A stretch of 64,000 nt of DNA from Actinomadura violacea (lineage in GTDB: Bacteria > Actinomycetota > Actinomycetes > Streptosporangiales > Streptosporangiaceae), in assembly GCF_017573465.1 (NCBI RefSeq), contig NZ_JAGEPF010000005.1, forward strand, positions 124,001-188,000, written 5' to 3'. A model generated the notes under the pieces. The model made no database searches. It saw only the letters and a program-made list of their open reading frames with translations, and was not told the DNA's origin. Numbering within the stretch: the first letter of the stretch is position 1; each line of letters begins with the position of its first letter. Shown in pieces: positions 40,868 to 49,803 of this stretch. Position numbers and translations under genes: made by a program.

Positions 40868-41515
40868 TCAGGTGGCGAGGAGGGCGTCCATTTCGGCGGC
40901 GAAGAGCAGGGCGGGGTCGAAGCCCATCCCGTCGAAGTGGCCGGCGAGCTCCAGGGACAGGACGCCGTGCAGCCGCGTCCAGAAGGCCAGGGCCCGGTGC
41001 AGGACGGCGGGCGGGGCGGGGTGCTCGCGGGCCCAGTCGCGATGGTCGGCCAGGTGGGCGTCGAACGGCGTCGCCGGACGGTCGGACGGCAGCGCCGCGC
41101 AGGCGTCCAGCAGGACCGCCATGGTCTCGGCCGAGATGCTCGTGATGTCGTCGGGCGCGTGGTATCCGGGGACGGGGGTGCCGTAGATGAGCAGGTACCG
41201 CTGGGGGTCCTCCAGGGCCCAGGCGCGCAGGGCGTGCGCCAGCCCGGCGAGGTCGGCGCCGCCGTCGGCGGCCGATCGGAGGGCGTCGGCGAGGCTCCGG
41301 TAGGCGTCCCGGACGAGCTCGGTGATCAGTTCGTCGCGGCCGGCGTAGTAGCGGTAGAGCGCGGGCCCGCTCATGCCCATCTGCTTGGCGATCGCGTTGA
41401 GGGAGAGCGCGGACGCCCCGGTCGTGGCGATCTGCTCCCAGGCGCGCTCCTTGATCTCGGCGCGCACCTGGGCGCGGTACCGCTCGCGCGGGGTCGTCGT
41501 GCCCGTCTCCGCCAT
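40868..41515 (-). CDS. TetR/AcrR-family transcriptional regulator
   Basis: 215 residues from ATG 41515. HTH: KERAWEQIATTGASALSLNAIAKQMGMSGPALYRYYAGRDELITELV. C-terminal domain of the TetR_C_13/WHG type (HALRAWALEDPQRYLLIYGTPVPGYHAPDD, where the Y-x-L-x-Y-G-x-P-V-P-G-Y motif is diagnostic). Divergent from the quinone oxidoreductase-like gene at 41664, the likely target. Confidence 0.92.
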   Translation of the reverse strand: MAETGTTTPRERYRAQVRAEIKERAWEQIATTGASALSLNAIAKQMGMSGPALYRYYAGRDELITELVRDAYRSLADALRSAADGGADLAGLAHALRAWALEDPQRYLLIYGTPVPGYHAPDDITSISAETMAVLLDACAALPSDRPATPFDAHLADHRDWAREHPAPPAVLHRALAFWTRLHGVLSLELAGHFDGMGFDPALLFAAEMDALLAT

Positions 41516-41559
41516 GCCCTGCCGCCTTCCCGCCCACCGCGATACAGCATCAAGATTTA

Positions 41560-41619
41560 GTTAGAGGCTATCACGAACCCTATTGACTCTCGCCGCGGTC
41601 GCTGGTTATAACTTCTAAC
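41560..41619. promoter_or_regulatory. Divergent promoter region with inverted half-sites
   Basis: GTTAGA (41560-41565) and its complement TCTAAC (41614-41619) flank the region. The palindrome GTTATAAC lies at 41605-41612. The stretch is AT-rich relative to the genome and sits between the TetR gene and the MDR oxidoreductase gene. Possible TetR sites and promoter elements; weak evidence. Confidence 0.35.
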
Positions 41620-41663
41620 GGAAGCACGAGCATCTAGCGAGAAGCGAACCAGTGGAGGTCGGT

Positions 41664-42695
41664 ATGAGCACCGGAGAACTCGTCGAGGTCGTCCTGCCGG
41701 GCAAGGTCGAGCCGGAAGGACTGCAGATCAGGCGCGGGGACGTCCCCGCGCCGGGGCCGGGTCAGGTCCTGGTCCGGATGGAGGCGACCGGCGTCTCCTT
41801 CGCCGAGCAGCAGATGCGCCGCGGCCGCTACTACGACCAGCCGGCGTTCCCGTTCGTGCCCGGCTACGACCTGGTCGGCACCGTCCAGGCCGCGGGCCCG
41901 GGCGTCGACCCCGCCCTGGCCGGCACCCGGATCGCGGCGCTCACCAAGATCGGCGGCTGGGCCAGCCACGTCCTCCTGGACGCCGCGGACGCGGTTCCGG
42001 TCCCGGCCGGGATCGGCGCGGCGGAGGCCGAGACGCTCGTCGTCAACGGCATCACCGCCTGGCAGATGCTGCACCGCAAGGCGCGCGTGCGCGCCGGGCA
42101 GACCGTCCTCGTGCACGGCGCCAACGGCGGTGTCGGCTCGGTGCTGGTCCAGCTCGCCCTGGCCGCGGACGTGAAGGTGATCGGCACGGCGTCCACCCGC
42201 CACCACGACCTGCTCCGGGACCAGGGCGTCGTCCCCGTCGACTACCGCTCCGGCGACGTCGCCGCGCGGGTCCGCGAGCTCGCCCCCGGCGGGGTGGACG
42301 CCGTGTTCGACCACGTCGGCGGGCGCGGCATCGTCGACTCGTGGCGCCTCCTGGCCCCCGGCGGCACCCTCGTCTCCTACGGCAGCGCGTCCACCCGCGA
42401 CGACGAGGGGTCCAAGCAGTGGCCCGTCTTCAAGCTGCTCGGCCGGGTCTGGCTGTGGAACGCCCTCCCCAACGGGCGCCGCGCCTACTTCTTCAACGCC
42501 TGGGCCGGACGCGCCCTGTCGAAGGACCGGTTCCGGGCCCGGCTGCGCGCCGACCTCACCGAGGTCTTCGCCGCCCTGCAGCGCGGCGACGTCACGCCGC
42601 GGATCGCCGCCGAGCTGCCGCTCGCCCGCGTCGCCGACGCGATGCGGCTCGCCGAGTCCGGCACCGTCGCCGGAAAGGTCGTGCTGACGCCGTAG
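41664..42695 (+). CDS. MDR-family NADPH:quinone oxidoreductase-like protein
   Basis: 343 residues from ATG 41664 (GGAGG 5 bases upstream). Zinc-independent quinone oxidoreductase features: PGYDLVGTVQAAGPGVD, ETLVVNGITAWQMLHRKARVRAGQTVLVHGANGGVGSVLVQLAL (NADPH loop A/G-x-G-G-V-G), VFDHVGGRGIVDSWRLLAPGGTLVSYG. It lacks structural-zinc cysteines, unlike the dehydrogenases at 12017 and 20163, and is not their paralog. Probably reduces quinones or enones and is repressed by the divergent TetR. A hairpin follows its stop. Confidence 0.9.
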   Translation: MSTGELVEVVLPGKVEPEGLQIRRGDVPAPGPGQVLVRMEATGVSFAEQQMRRGRYYDQPAFPFVPGYDLVGTVQAAGPGVDPALAGTRIAALTKIGGWASHVLLDAADAVPVPAGIGAAEAETLVVNGITAWQMLHRKARVRAGQTVLVHGANGGVGSVLVQLALAADVKVIGTASTRHHDLLRDQGVVPVDYRSGDVAARVRELAPGGVDAVFDHVGGRGIVDSWRLLAPGGTLVSYGSASTRDDEGSKQWPVFKLLGRVWLWNALPNGRRAYFFNAWAGRALSKDRFRARLRADLTEVFAALQRGDVTPRIAAELPLARVADAMRLAESGTVAGKVVLTP

Positions 42696-42702
42696 CCCCC
42701 AG

Positions 42703-42729
42703 GGAACCGGGGAAACTCTCTCCGGTTCC
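42703..42729 (+). terminator. Hairpin terminator candidate
   Basis: GGAACCGG (42703-42710) and CCGGTTCC (42722-42729) form an 8-bp stem with an 11-base loop, just after the oxidoreductase stop codon (42695). No U-tract. Confidence 0.5.
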
Positions 42730-42766
42730 GCTGCTACCGTGACCCCACGAGGCGAGGGGGCGGACG

Positions 42767-43345
42767 ATGGCGAGGGCGATGCGGGCGGACGCGCGGCGCA
42801 ATCTCGAACGGATCCTGGCCGCCGCGCGGGACATGATCGTCGAGCGCGGCCCCGACGTTCCCTTCGACGACGTCGCCCGCCGGGCGCAGGTCGGCAGCGG
42901 CACGCTGTACCGCCGCTTCCCCGACCGCGGCACGCTGCTGCACGCCGTCGCCCTGGACGCGCTGACCGGCACACTGCACGCCGTCCGCGACGCATGCGAG
43001 CAGGAGGCCGAACCGTTCGACGCGCTGGCCCGGTACCTGCGCCGGACGCTCGAACTGCGCGTCTCGGCGGTGCTGCCGGCACTGCTCGGCCGGGTCGATC
43101 TCGAAGGCGATCCCGAGCTGTCGCCGCTGCGGGCGGAGGCCGTCCGGCTCCTTGAGGGCCTGGTCGCCGCGGCGTACGGGGCCGGGACCCTGCCGGACGA
43201 CGTCACCTTCGCCGACATCGGCATGATGGCCGTCCGCATCGCCCGCCCGCTCCCCGGGCCACTGCCGGCCGAGGAGAAGCAGGCCCTCGCCCGCCGCCAC
43301 CTGGAACTGTTCATCCGCGGACTCCGCGCCCAAGCCGCGTCATGA
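42767..43345 (+). CDS. TetR/AcrR-family transcriptional regulator
   Basis: 192 residues from ATG 42767. HTH: NLERILAAARDMIVERGPDVPFDDVARRAQVGSGTLYRRFPDRGTLLHAVALDAL, a standard TetR domain with G-T-L-Y-R-R-F-P. C-terminal SbtR-like helical domain (FDALARYLRRTLELRVSAVLPALLGRVDLEGD). Its target is unclear; it follows the MDR oxidoreductase on the same strand, separated by a hairpin. Confidence 0.92.
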   Translation: MARAMRADARRNLERILAAARDMIVERGPDVPFDDVARRAQVGSGTLYRRFPDRGTLLHAVALDALTGTLHAVRDACEQEAEPFDALARYLRRTLELRVSAVLPALLGRVDLEGDPELSPLRAEAVRLLEGLVAAAYGAGTLPDDVTFADIGMMAVRIARPLPGPLPAEEKQALARRHLELFIRGLRAQAAS

Positions 43346-43392
43346 CGAGCCCCCGAACCAGCCGATGAGGCGATGCCGCCGGTGCGGGCTGG

Positions 43393-44388
43393 TCAGAGGT
43401 TGTGGCGGAGGAGGAGGTCGTCGGGGAAGGGGTCCAGGTAGGTCTGGCCGGCGATGTAGGCGAGGTGCTCGCCCTCGGCGTGGTGGCGCAGGAGGGCGAT
43501 CGGGACGCTCAGTGGCGCGCGTCCCTGCCGGTAGGCGTCGATGGCGGCGAGGACGTCGTGGCGCCGCGTGGGGTCCAGGTCGTCGCTGATGAAGCCGAGG
43601 ACGTGCTGGAGGGCGTTGGTGTGGCGGCCGCGTCCGGCGCGGACTGCGAGGGCGGCGGTGAACGCGCGGCTGTAGTCGCGTTCGAGGTCGTCGCGGGGTC
43701 GCTCGCCGGCCCGGGCGACGATGCGCCCGGTCTCGCGGTAGCCGTCGGGGGCGTGGGCGAGCAGCTGGAACTTGTGCCTGCCATGGAAGGCGACGAGGTC
43801 GCGGGGACGCCAGTCTCCGGCGAAGAACTCGCGGAGCCTGGCCTGGGCGAACACCCGCTCGACGAAGTGCTCGCGCAGCACGGGGTCGTTGAGCCGGCCG
43901 TCCTCCTCGACGGGCAGGTCGGGGTAGGCGTCCAGGAGCAGGGCTGCGAACACGCCGCGGCCGCGCCGGTCCACCGGCTGGCCGTCGGTGCGTTCGCCCG
44001 GGCGGCCGGACGCGTAGCGGGGCAGGTTGGACAGCCCGCAGCTCGGCGACCTGGCCTTCAGGACGTATCCGTCGATGCCGTCCAGGTCGGGGAGCCGGTG
44101 TCCGGCCAGCGCGGTCATGGCCGCGGTGTGGTCGGACGCGCCGTCCTTGGTGACGATGTGCCCGTCGGTGCGCAGCCGCATCGTGGGGCGCGGCGCGCCG
44201 AGGCCGATCTCCATTTCGGGGCAGACCGGCACCCAGTCGACGTGCCGGGCCAGCAGCCCGGTGAGGAACCGGTCCCTGCTGTGGCCGCCGTTGTAGCGGA
44301 CGGGCGCGCCCAGCAGGCAGCTCGACACGGCGAGCCGGGGCCGTGCGTGCCGCCGCTGAGGGCTTGCCGTGTGGTTCGGTGAGGTCAT
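43393..44388 (-). CDS. DUF523/DUF1722 fusion protein (YbgA-like)
   Basis: 331 residues from ATG 44388. N-terminal DUF523 domain (residues 15-165): LAVSSCLLGAPVRYNGGHSRD, VPVCPEMEIGLGAPRPTMRL, DGYVLKARSPSCGL with conserved cysteines that could bind a metal or act in catalysis. C-terminal DUF1722 domain (about 185-310): LREFFAGDWRPRDLVAFHGRHKFQLLAHAP, TNALQHVLGFISDDLD. The family is often encoded next to photolyase in bacteria, as ybgA-phrB in E. coli, and here it is divergent from a photolyase gene. Biochemical role unknown, probably linked to DNA repair or nucleotide metabolism. Confidence 0.9.
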   Translation of the reverse strand: MTSPNHTASPQRRHARPRLAVSSCLLGAPVRYNGGHSRDRFLTGLLARHVDWVPVCPEMEIGLGAPRPTMRLRTDGHIVTKDGASDHTAAMTALAGHRLPDLDGIDGYVLKARSPSCGLSNLPRYASGRPGERTDGQPVDRRGRGVFAALLLDAYPDLPVEEDGRLNDPVLREHFVERVFAQARLREFFAGDWRPRDLVAFHGRHKFQLLAHAPDGYRETGRIVARAGERPRDDLERDYSRAFTAALAVRAGRGRHTNALQHVLGFISDDLDPTRRHDVLAAIDAYRQGRAPLSVPIALLRHHAEGEHLAYIAGQTYLDPFPDDLLLRHNL

Positions 44389-44521
44389 GGCCTCCTAGGC
44401 GTCCCCGCCCGGCGGCCGTCCGAACCGGTCCGGCGGCACGCGGCTCCGGCGCCGTTCAGGCGGCCGACCTGGGGGAACACGGATCTTATGACGTGGCGAG
44501 AGGCGGCGGGCTGACGCGCCG

Positions 44522-45814
44522 ATGAGTACTTCGATCATGCTGTTCACGCGCGATCTGCGGGTGCGCGACAACCCGGCGCTGGAGGCGGCGTGCCGGGCGG
44601 AGCGGACGGTCCCGGTGTTCGTCTTCGACGACGCGCTGCTGGCCGGGCCGTTCGCCGCGCCAAACCGCGTCCGGTTCCTGCTGGACGCGCTCGCCGATCT
44701 GCGCGGTTCGCTGCGCGGCCTGGGCGGTGACCTGGTGGTGCGGCGCGGCGATCCGGCGGCGGAGGTCGCCCGTCTGGCCCGGCAGGTGGACGCGACGGCG
44801 CTGTTCCTTGCGGACGAGCGGTCGGCGTACGGCCGGCGGCGGCTGGCAGCGCTCCGCGAGATCGGGCTGGAGGTGAGCGCGCTTCCGGGCGTCACCGTCG
44901 TCCCGCCGGGCGACCTGGTCCCGGCCGGCGGCGACCACTACCGGGTGTTCACTCCGTACTGGCGGGCCTGGGAGGCGGCCGGCCGGCACCCGGTCGCGGC
45001 GACGCCCCGGAAGGTCCGCCTGCCGGAGGGCGTGCGCGCTGGCCCGCTGCCGAGGTTCGCCGATCTGACGTCGGGCGAGGCGTCCCCTGACCTGGCCGAA
45101 GGCGGCGAACGGGCGGGACGGCGGCGCCTGGAGCGATGGCTGGACGAGGACGCGGCGGACTACGAGCGGGTCCGCGATGACATCGCCGCCGACCGGACGT
45201 CCCGGCTCGGCCCGTACATCAAGTTCGGGTGCGTCTCACCGAGGGAGGCGGCCGAGGCCGGGCCCGGCGCGTTCCGGCGGCAGCTCGCGTGGCGCGACTT
45301 CCACCACCAGGTCGCCGCCGCGTTCCCGGACCTGTCCAGAGCCGACTACCGGCCCCGCCGCCGCGAGTGGAACCGGGACGAGGACGCCCTGGCCGCCTGG
45401 CGCGACGGCCTGACCGGCGTCCCGATCGTCGACGCCGGGATGCGGCAGCTGCGCCGCGAGGGCTACATGCACAACCGCGCCCGGCTGATCACCGCGTCGT
45501 TCCTGACCCGCGACCTCGGAATCGACTGGCGGGCGGGGCTGCGCCACTTCAACGACCTGCTCGCCGACGGCGACGTCGCCGACAACGCCGGGAACTGGCA
45601 GTGGGTCGCCGGGACCGGCAACAGCACCCGGCCCGGGCAGGTCATGAACCCGCTGCGCCAGGCATTCCGCTTCGACCCATCCGGCGACTACGTCCGCAGA
45701 TACGTGCCCGAACTCGCCGGTATCGAGGGGCGGGGCGTCCACCGCCCCTGGACGCTGCCCGAGGACCGCAGGCGCGGGCTCGGCTACCCGCCGCCCGTCA
45801 CCGACCTCCCCTGA
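44522..45814 (+). CDS. phrB: Deoxyribodipyrimidine photolyase (CPD photolyase class I)
   Basis: 430 residues from ATG 44522. N-terminal antenna domain starts MSTSIMLFTRDLRVRDNPAL. The C-terminal FAD domain shows RLGPYIKFGCVSPREAAE, QLAWRDFHHQVAAAFP, TGVPIVDAGMRQLRREGYMHNRARLITASFLTRDLGIDWRAG and DNAGNWQWVAGTGNSTRPGQVMNPLRQ, including the Trp residues of the electron-transfer chain and N-N-x-G/N motifs. It repairs cyclobutane pyrimidine dimers using blue light. It is divergent from the YbgA-like gene. Length is normal for the class (about 430-470). Confidence 0.95.
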   Translation: MSTSIMLFTRDLRVRDNPALEAACRAERTVPVFVFDDALLAGPFAAPNRVRFLLDALADLRGSLRGLGGDLVVRRGDPAAEVARLARQVDATALFLADERSAYGRRRLAALREIGLEVSALPGVTVVPPGDLVPAGGDHYRVFTPYWRAWEAAGRHPVAATPRKVRLPEGVRAGPLPRFADLTSGEASPDLAEGGERAGRRRLERWLDEDAADYERVRDDIAADRTSRLGPYIKFGCVSPREAAEAGPGAFRRQLAWRDFHHQVAAAFPDLSRADYRPRRREWNRDEDALAAWRDGLTGVPIVDAGMRQLRREGYMHNRARLITASFLTRDLGIDWRAGLRHFNDLLADGDVADNAGNWQWVAGTGNSTRPGQVMNPLRQAFRFDPSGDYVRRYVPELAGIEGRGVHRPWTLPEDRRRGLGYPPPVTDLP

Positions 45815-45837
45815 CCCGTCCGGCCGGGCACGGCCCG

Positions 45838-46209
45838 TCATTTCAGCGGGTCGTGACCCCAGTTCATGAGCGAATGGCGCCACTTGGTGTCCTTGACGTC
45901 GCCGGACGGGCGCTGGGCGAGGTGGCGGCGGACATAGCCGACGACCTTGTTCATATGGTCGTAGTCCTGGTCGGACAGGTCCGCTCTCTTCGCGCGCATC
46001 AGCTCGACGATCCGGCGCCCGGACGCGTGGCCGGTCGATTCGCCGCCGTTCCTCCTCTGGCCGGCGGACCTGGACTCGTCGGTGTCCAGCCAGTCCTCGA
46101 GCTCCTTGGGCGTCATGTTGACGGCCGCGCCGAACTCCGACGCGACGGCGTCCCGCGCGGCGGCGGCGTCGCGCCCGGCGCGGTGATCGGCTCCGCGTTC
46201 GCTGCCCAT
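45838..46209 (-). CDS. DUF3140 family protein
   Basis: 123 residues from ATG 46209. The conserved stretch is NMTPKELEDWLDTDESRSAGQ, GGESTGHASGRRIVELMRAKRADLSDQDYDHMNKVVGYVRRHLAQRP, then WRHSLMNWGHDP at the C-terminus. This small protein family is widespread in Actinobacteria and some fungi; function unknown, proposed DNA- or salt-stress-related in annotations. Convergent with the photolyase gene. Confidence 0.88.
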   Translation of the reverse strand: MGSERGADHRAGRDAAAARDAVASEFGAAVNMTPKELEDWLDTDESRSAGQRRNGGESTGHASGRRIVELMRAKRADLSDQDYDHMNKVVGYVRRHLAQRPSGDVKDTKWRHSLMNWGHDPLK

Positions 46210-46280
46210 GCGCCCGCGATACCCCCTCACGCGCCGGCCATTCCATGAAACCCCTGGTCAGAGGCATGATCTTCGGTCGT

Positions 46281-46940
46281 TCAGGGGCGCCTGGGGGTGA
46301 CGAGTCCGGACTCGTAGGCGAACACGACGAGCTGGGCGCGGTCCCGGGCGCGCAGCTTGGTCATCGCCCTGCTGACATGCGTCTTCGCCGTCGTCGGGCT
46401 GATCACCATGCGGGCGGCGATCTCGTCGTTGGACAGCCCGCGCGCCACCAGCGCGGCGACCTCCCGCTCGCGGTTGGTCAGCACGTCGAGGGCCTGCGGG
46501 ACGGGCTCGGGACGGCGGGCGACGTACTCGGCGATCAGCCGGCGGGTGATCGCGGGCGACAGCAGCGCGTCGCCGCGGGCCGCGACCCGCACGCCCTGCA
46601 GCAGGTCGGCGGGCTCGGTGTCCTTCACCATGAAGCCGCAGGCGCCGGCGCGCAGCGCGTTGAAGACGTACTCGTCGAGGCCGTAGTTGGTGAGGATGAC
46701 GACGTGGACGCCGCTCAGCCGCTCGTCGGCGGCGATCAGCCGGGTCGCCTCGATGCCGTCCATCACCGGCATCTGGATGTCGACGAGCGCGACGTCGGGC
46801 CGGTGCTCGCGGGCGAGCGCGACGCCCTGCTCGCCGTTCGCGGCCTCGGCCACCACCTCGATGTCGTCCTCGATCTCCAGCAGGGCGCGGAAGCCGCCGC
46901 GGATGAGGGCCTGGTCGTCCATGAGCAGCACGCGGATCAC
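46281..46940 (-). CDS. NarL/LuxR-family response regulator
   Basis: 219 residues from GTG 46940, overlapping the histidine kinase stop by 4 bases (GTGA). Receiver domain: RVLLMDDQALIRGGFRALLE, phospho-acceptor Asp54 (VALVDIQMPVMDG), ILTNYG, VKDTEPADLL. LuxR-type HTH: LTNREREVAALVARGLSNDEIAARMVISPTTAKTHVSRAMTKLRARDR. Forms a two-component pair with the kinase encoded just upstream; targets unknown, though the divergent MFS/cupin/ABC genes are adjacent. Confidence 0.95.
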   Translation of the reverse strand: MIRVLLMDDQALIRGGFRALLEIEDDIEVVAEAANGEQGVALAREHRPDVALVDIQMPVMDGIEATRLIAADERLSGVHVVILTNYGLDEYVFNALRAGACGFMVKDTEPADLLQGVRVAARGDALLSPAITRRLIAEYVARRPEPVPQALDVLTNREREVAALVARGLSNDEIAARMVISPTTAKTHVSRAMTKLRARDRAQLVVFAYESGLVTPRRP

Positions 46941-48100
46941 GGCGCCTCCTCCAGCGGGAGCTCGGCGCGGACGGTGAAGCCGCCCTCGGGGCGGGGCTCG
47001 GCGCGGAGCCGGCCGCCGAGCGCCGCGACGCGCTCGCGCATGCCGAGCAGCCCCTTGCCGGGCACGGGCGGCGCGTCCGGATCGGCCTTGCCGTCGTCCT
47101 CGACCTGCACGACGAGGGCGTCGCCGGCGTACTCGACGCACACCGCGGCGGCCGCGCCGCCGGAGTGCCGCGAGACGTTGGTGAGGGCCTCCTGGACGAT
47201 CCTGTACGCCGCCCGGTCCACCTCGGACGGCAGGTCGCGGCGGGTGCCGGAGACCGTCACCGTGGCGCGCAGGCCGGTGGAGCGGGCCCGTTCGACGAGG
47301 TCGTCGAGGCGGTCGAGGCCGGAGACCGCGGCCTCGCCGTCGGGGCCGCCGGAGCCCTCGGCCCCGTCGGGGTCGTCGCGCAGCACCTCCAGCGTGGCGC
47401 GCAGCTCGCGCATGGCGTCGCCGCTGGCCTCCTGGATCGCGACCAGCGCCGGCGGCACGTCCTCGCCGCGCCGGTGCGCGAGGTGGACGGCCACCCCGGC
47501 CTGGACCTTGATGACGGAGATGCTGTGGGTCAGGGAGTCGTGCAGCTCCCGGGCGATGCGCAGCCGCTCCTCCCCCGCGCGGCGCAGCGCGGCCTCCTCG
47601 CGGGTGCGCTCGGCCTCGGCGGCGCGCTGCTCGGCCTCCTCCAGGTACGCCTGCCGGTGCCGGGTGACCGTCGCCGCGACGCCCGCGGCCACGAACCAGC
47701 CGATCAGCAGCGCGACGCTCTGCAGGTTCTGCCCCGTCCCGTCGGCGCCGGGCAGGTTCACCGCCACGCCGGCGGCCAGGAACGCCAGGCTCACCAGCGC
47801 CGCGGCCACCTGGTGGCCGGCCCGCACCGCGGCGAACACCGCGATCATGACGGGGTAGGCGGCCGCCGGGCCCGGCTGGGTGCGCGCCGCGATCACGAGC
47901 ATGAAGGCCGTGCTGGCGAAGAGCGCGACCAGCGGCGCGCGCCGCCACGCGACGAGCGCGAGCGAGCCGGCGATGCCGGCCGCGATATCCAGCGCGCCCG
48001 CGCGCGGCGAGTAGATCATGACGACCGACAGCAGGACGGCCATCGCCGCGGCGAGCAGGCCGTCCTGGGCGAGCGGCCGCCACCCGTCCAAGAACCTCAT
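46937..48100 (-). CDS. Sensor histidine kinase (NarL-partner, DesK/HisKA_3 type)
   Basis: 387 residues from ATG 48100. Four to six N-terminal membrane segments (residues 12-145) without a large extracellular domain. Then a coiled coil rich in Glu/Arg/Ala and the HisKA_3 box RIARELHDSLTHSISVIKVQAG with His187. ATPase domain with AYRIVQEALTNVSRHS (N-box), VEDDGKADP and GKGLLGMRERVAALGGRL (G-box). The intramembrane sensing layout suggests it monitors the membrane or an envelope stress. Divergent from the MFS gene at 48292. Confidence 0.95.
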   Translation of the reverse strand: MRFLDGWRPLAQDGLLAAAMAVLLSVVMIYSPRAGALDIAAGIAGSLALVAWRRAPLVALFASTAFMLVIAARTQPGPAAAYPVMIAVFAAVRAGHQVAAALVSLAFLAAGVAVNLPGADGTGQNLQSVALLIGWFVAAGVAATVTRHRQAYLEEAEQRAAEAERTREEAALRRAGEERLRIARELHDSLTHSISVIKVQAGVAVHLAHRRGEDVPPALVAIQEASGDAMRELRATLEVLRDDPDGAEGSGGPDGEAAVSGLDRLDDLVERARSTGLRATVTVSGTRRDLPSEVDRAAYRIVQEALTNVSRHSGGAAAAVCVEYAGDALVVQVEDDGKADPDAPPVPGKGLLGMRERVAALGGRLRAEPRPEGGFTVRAELPLEEAP

Positions 48101-48291
48101 TCAGGTAGGTTATGGACCTTTTTGCCCCCCGTCCTCCGCTGGAGGGCGTAATACCCGGCTACTCCCGGCGTTGTAGAGCGGCCGAGCGTACTGCGGCGGT
48201 GCCAGGTGAAGGAGTCTTCCCCCGCACGATGACCGCCGACCAGCCCGAACAGCACCATTTCCGGCATGGACACGACGCGAGTCGCAAGGGA

Positions 48292-49758
48292 ATGGGTGCG
48301 GTGACGACGACAAGACCGGCAAGTGCGCGGACGGCGGCCGGACCGGGGGCGCGGCCCGGGCTCACGCTCGCCGCCGTCGCCGTCGTGCAGTTCATGGTGT
48401 CGCTGGACCTGTCCGTGGTGAACGTGGGGCTGCCGCGGATCGCCTCCGGCCTCGGTTTCAGCGCCGTCGGCGTGACGTGGGTGATCCACGCCTACGCCCT
48501 GACGTTCGGCGGGCTGCTGCTGCTCGGCGGCAAGGCCGCCGACCGCTACGGCCGCAGGCGGGTGCTGCTGCTCGGGCTCGCCCTGTTCGGCGCGGCCTCC
48601 CTCGTCGGCGGCCTCGCCCAGGAGCCCTGGCACCTCGTCGCCGCGCGCGCCGCGCAGGGCGTCGGGGCCGCCGCGCTCGCACCGGCCGCGCTGGCGCTGC
48701 TGACCTCGACGTTCCCGGCGGGCCGGGAACGCATCCGGGCCTTCGGGATCTGGAGCGCGGTGAACGCCGCCGGGGGCGCCCTCGGCGTCCTGATCGGCGG
48801 CCTGCTCACCCAGTACGCCGGCTGGCGGTGGGTGATGTTCGTGAACGTGCCGATGGCCGCCTGCGCGCTGGCCCTCGCCAGGCGCGGCGTCGCCGCCGAC
48901 GCGCCGCGGGTCCCCGGCGGCCGCCCGGACGTCCTCGGCGCCGTGCTCGCCACCGCGGGCCTGGTCCTGCTGGTCTTCGGCGTCGTCCGCACCGACCGGT
49001 ACGGGTGGACCTCCCCGGCCACGCTCGGCACGCTGGCGGCCGCCGCCGCGCTGCTGGCCGCGTTCCTGCAGGTCGAGCGGACCACCCGCCGCGAACCGCT
49101 GATCCGGCTCGGGCTGTTCGCCAACCGGTCGGTCGCCGGCGCGAACGCCTACAACCTGCTGGCCGGCGCGGCCCTGTCCTCCTCGTTCTACTTCGTCTCC
49201 CTCTACGTCCAGCGGGTCCTCGGGACGGGCCCGGCGCTGACCGGCGTCGAGTTCGTGCCGTTCGCGCTCGGCGTCATCGCCGGCGCCGCGCTCGCCGTCC
49301 GGCTCGGCTACCGCTTCGCGCCCCGGACGCTGCTCGTCACCGGCGGGCTGCTGACCTCGGCCGGGTTCGCCTGGTTCGGCCTGATCAGCGCGGACGGGTC
49401 GTTCGCCGCCGACGTCCTCGGTCCGTCCCTGCTCGCCAGCGTCGGCTTCGGGCTGTGCCTCGGGCCGGTCGTGTCCATCGCCACCGCCGGGGTCGCGCCG
49501 CACGAGGCCGGCACCGCGTCGGGCCTGCTCAACAGCGTCCGCCAGATCGGCGCCTCGCTCGGGCTGGCCGTCCTCGGCACCGCGGCGCACCACCGCACCG
49601 GCCCGGTCGCCACCCCCGCGGCCCTCAACGACGGGTACGCGATCGGCTTCACCCTCGGCGCGGTGCTCATGCTCGCCGCCGTCCTGCTCGCCGTGGCCGT
49701 CCTGCCGCGGACGGGCCCGCCGGAGGCGGCGGATACCGGCGAACTCGTACGGGACTGA
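48292..49758 (+). CDS. MFS transporter, DHA2 (EmrB/QacA) drug:H+ antiporter family
   Basis: About 488 residues. The start is uncertain: ATG 48292, GTG 48301 and ATG 48229 are in frame, and no clear ribosome site decides. Fourteen membrane helices. Motif A is modified as GKAADRYGRRRVLLLGL, with VVQFMVSLDLSVVNVGLPRIA (motif D1) and AARAAQGVGAAALAPAALALL (motif C-like antiporter region). Expected to export a hydrophobic compound or siderophore-like molecule. It precedes the cupin-ABC-ABC genes by 45 bp on the same strand and is divergent from the two-component system, which may control it. Confidence 0.92.
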   Translation: MGAVTTTRPASARTAAGPGARPGLTLAAVAVVQFMVSLDLSVVNVGLPRIASGLGFSAVGVTWVIHAYALTFGGLLLLGGKAADRYGRRRVLLLGLALFGAASLVGGLAQEPWHLVAARAAQGVGAAALAPAALALLTSTFPAGRERIRAFGIWSAVNAAGGALGVLIGGLLTQYAGWRWVMFVNVPMAACALALARRGVAADAPRVPGGRPDVLGAVLATAGLVLLVFGVVRTDRYGWTSPATLGTLAAAAALLAAFLQVERTTRREPLIRLGLFANRSVAGANAYNLLAGAALSSSFYFVSLYVQRVLGTGPALTGVEFVPFALGVIAGAALAVRLGYRFAPRTLLVTGGLLTSAGFAWFGLISADGSFAADVLGPSLLASVGFGLCLGPVVSIATAGVAPHEAGTASGLLNSVRQIGASLGLAVLGTAAHHRTGPVATPAALNDGYAIGFTLGAVLMLAAVLLAVAVLPRTGPPEAADTGELVRD

Positions 49759-49803
49759 CTCCGCCCCATGAACCGGCAACCACCGCAGGAAGGACGTCGC
49801 GGC

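Noticed and set aside
46245..47858. Long plus-strand open frame over the two-component genes
   Set aside because: Ser/Arg/Thr-rich low-complexity translation; the opposite strand encodes a complete response regulator and kinase.
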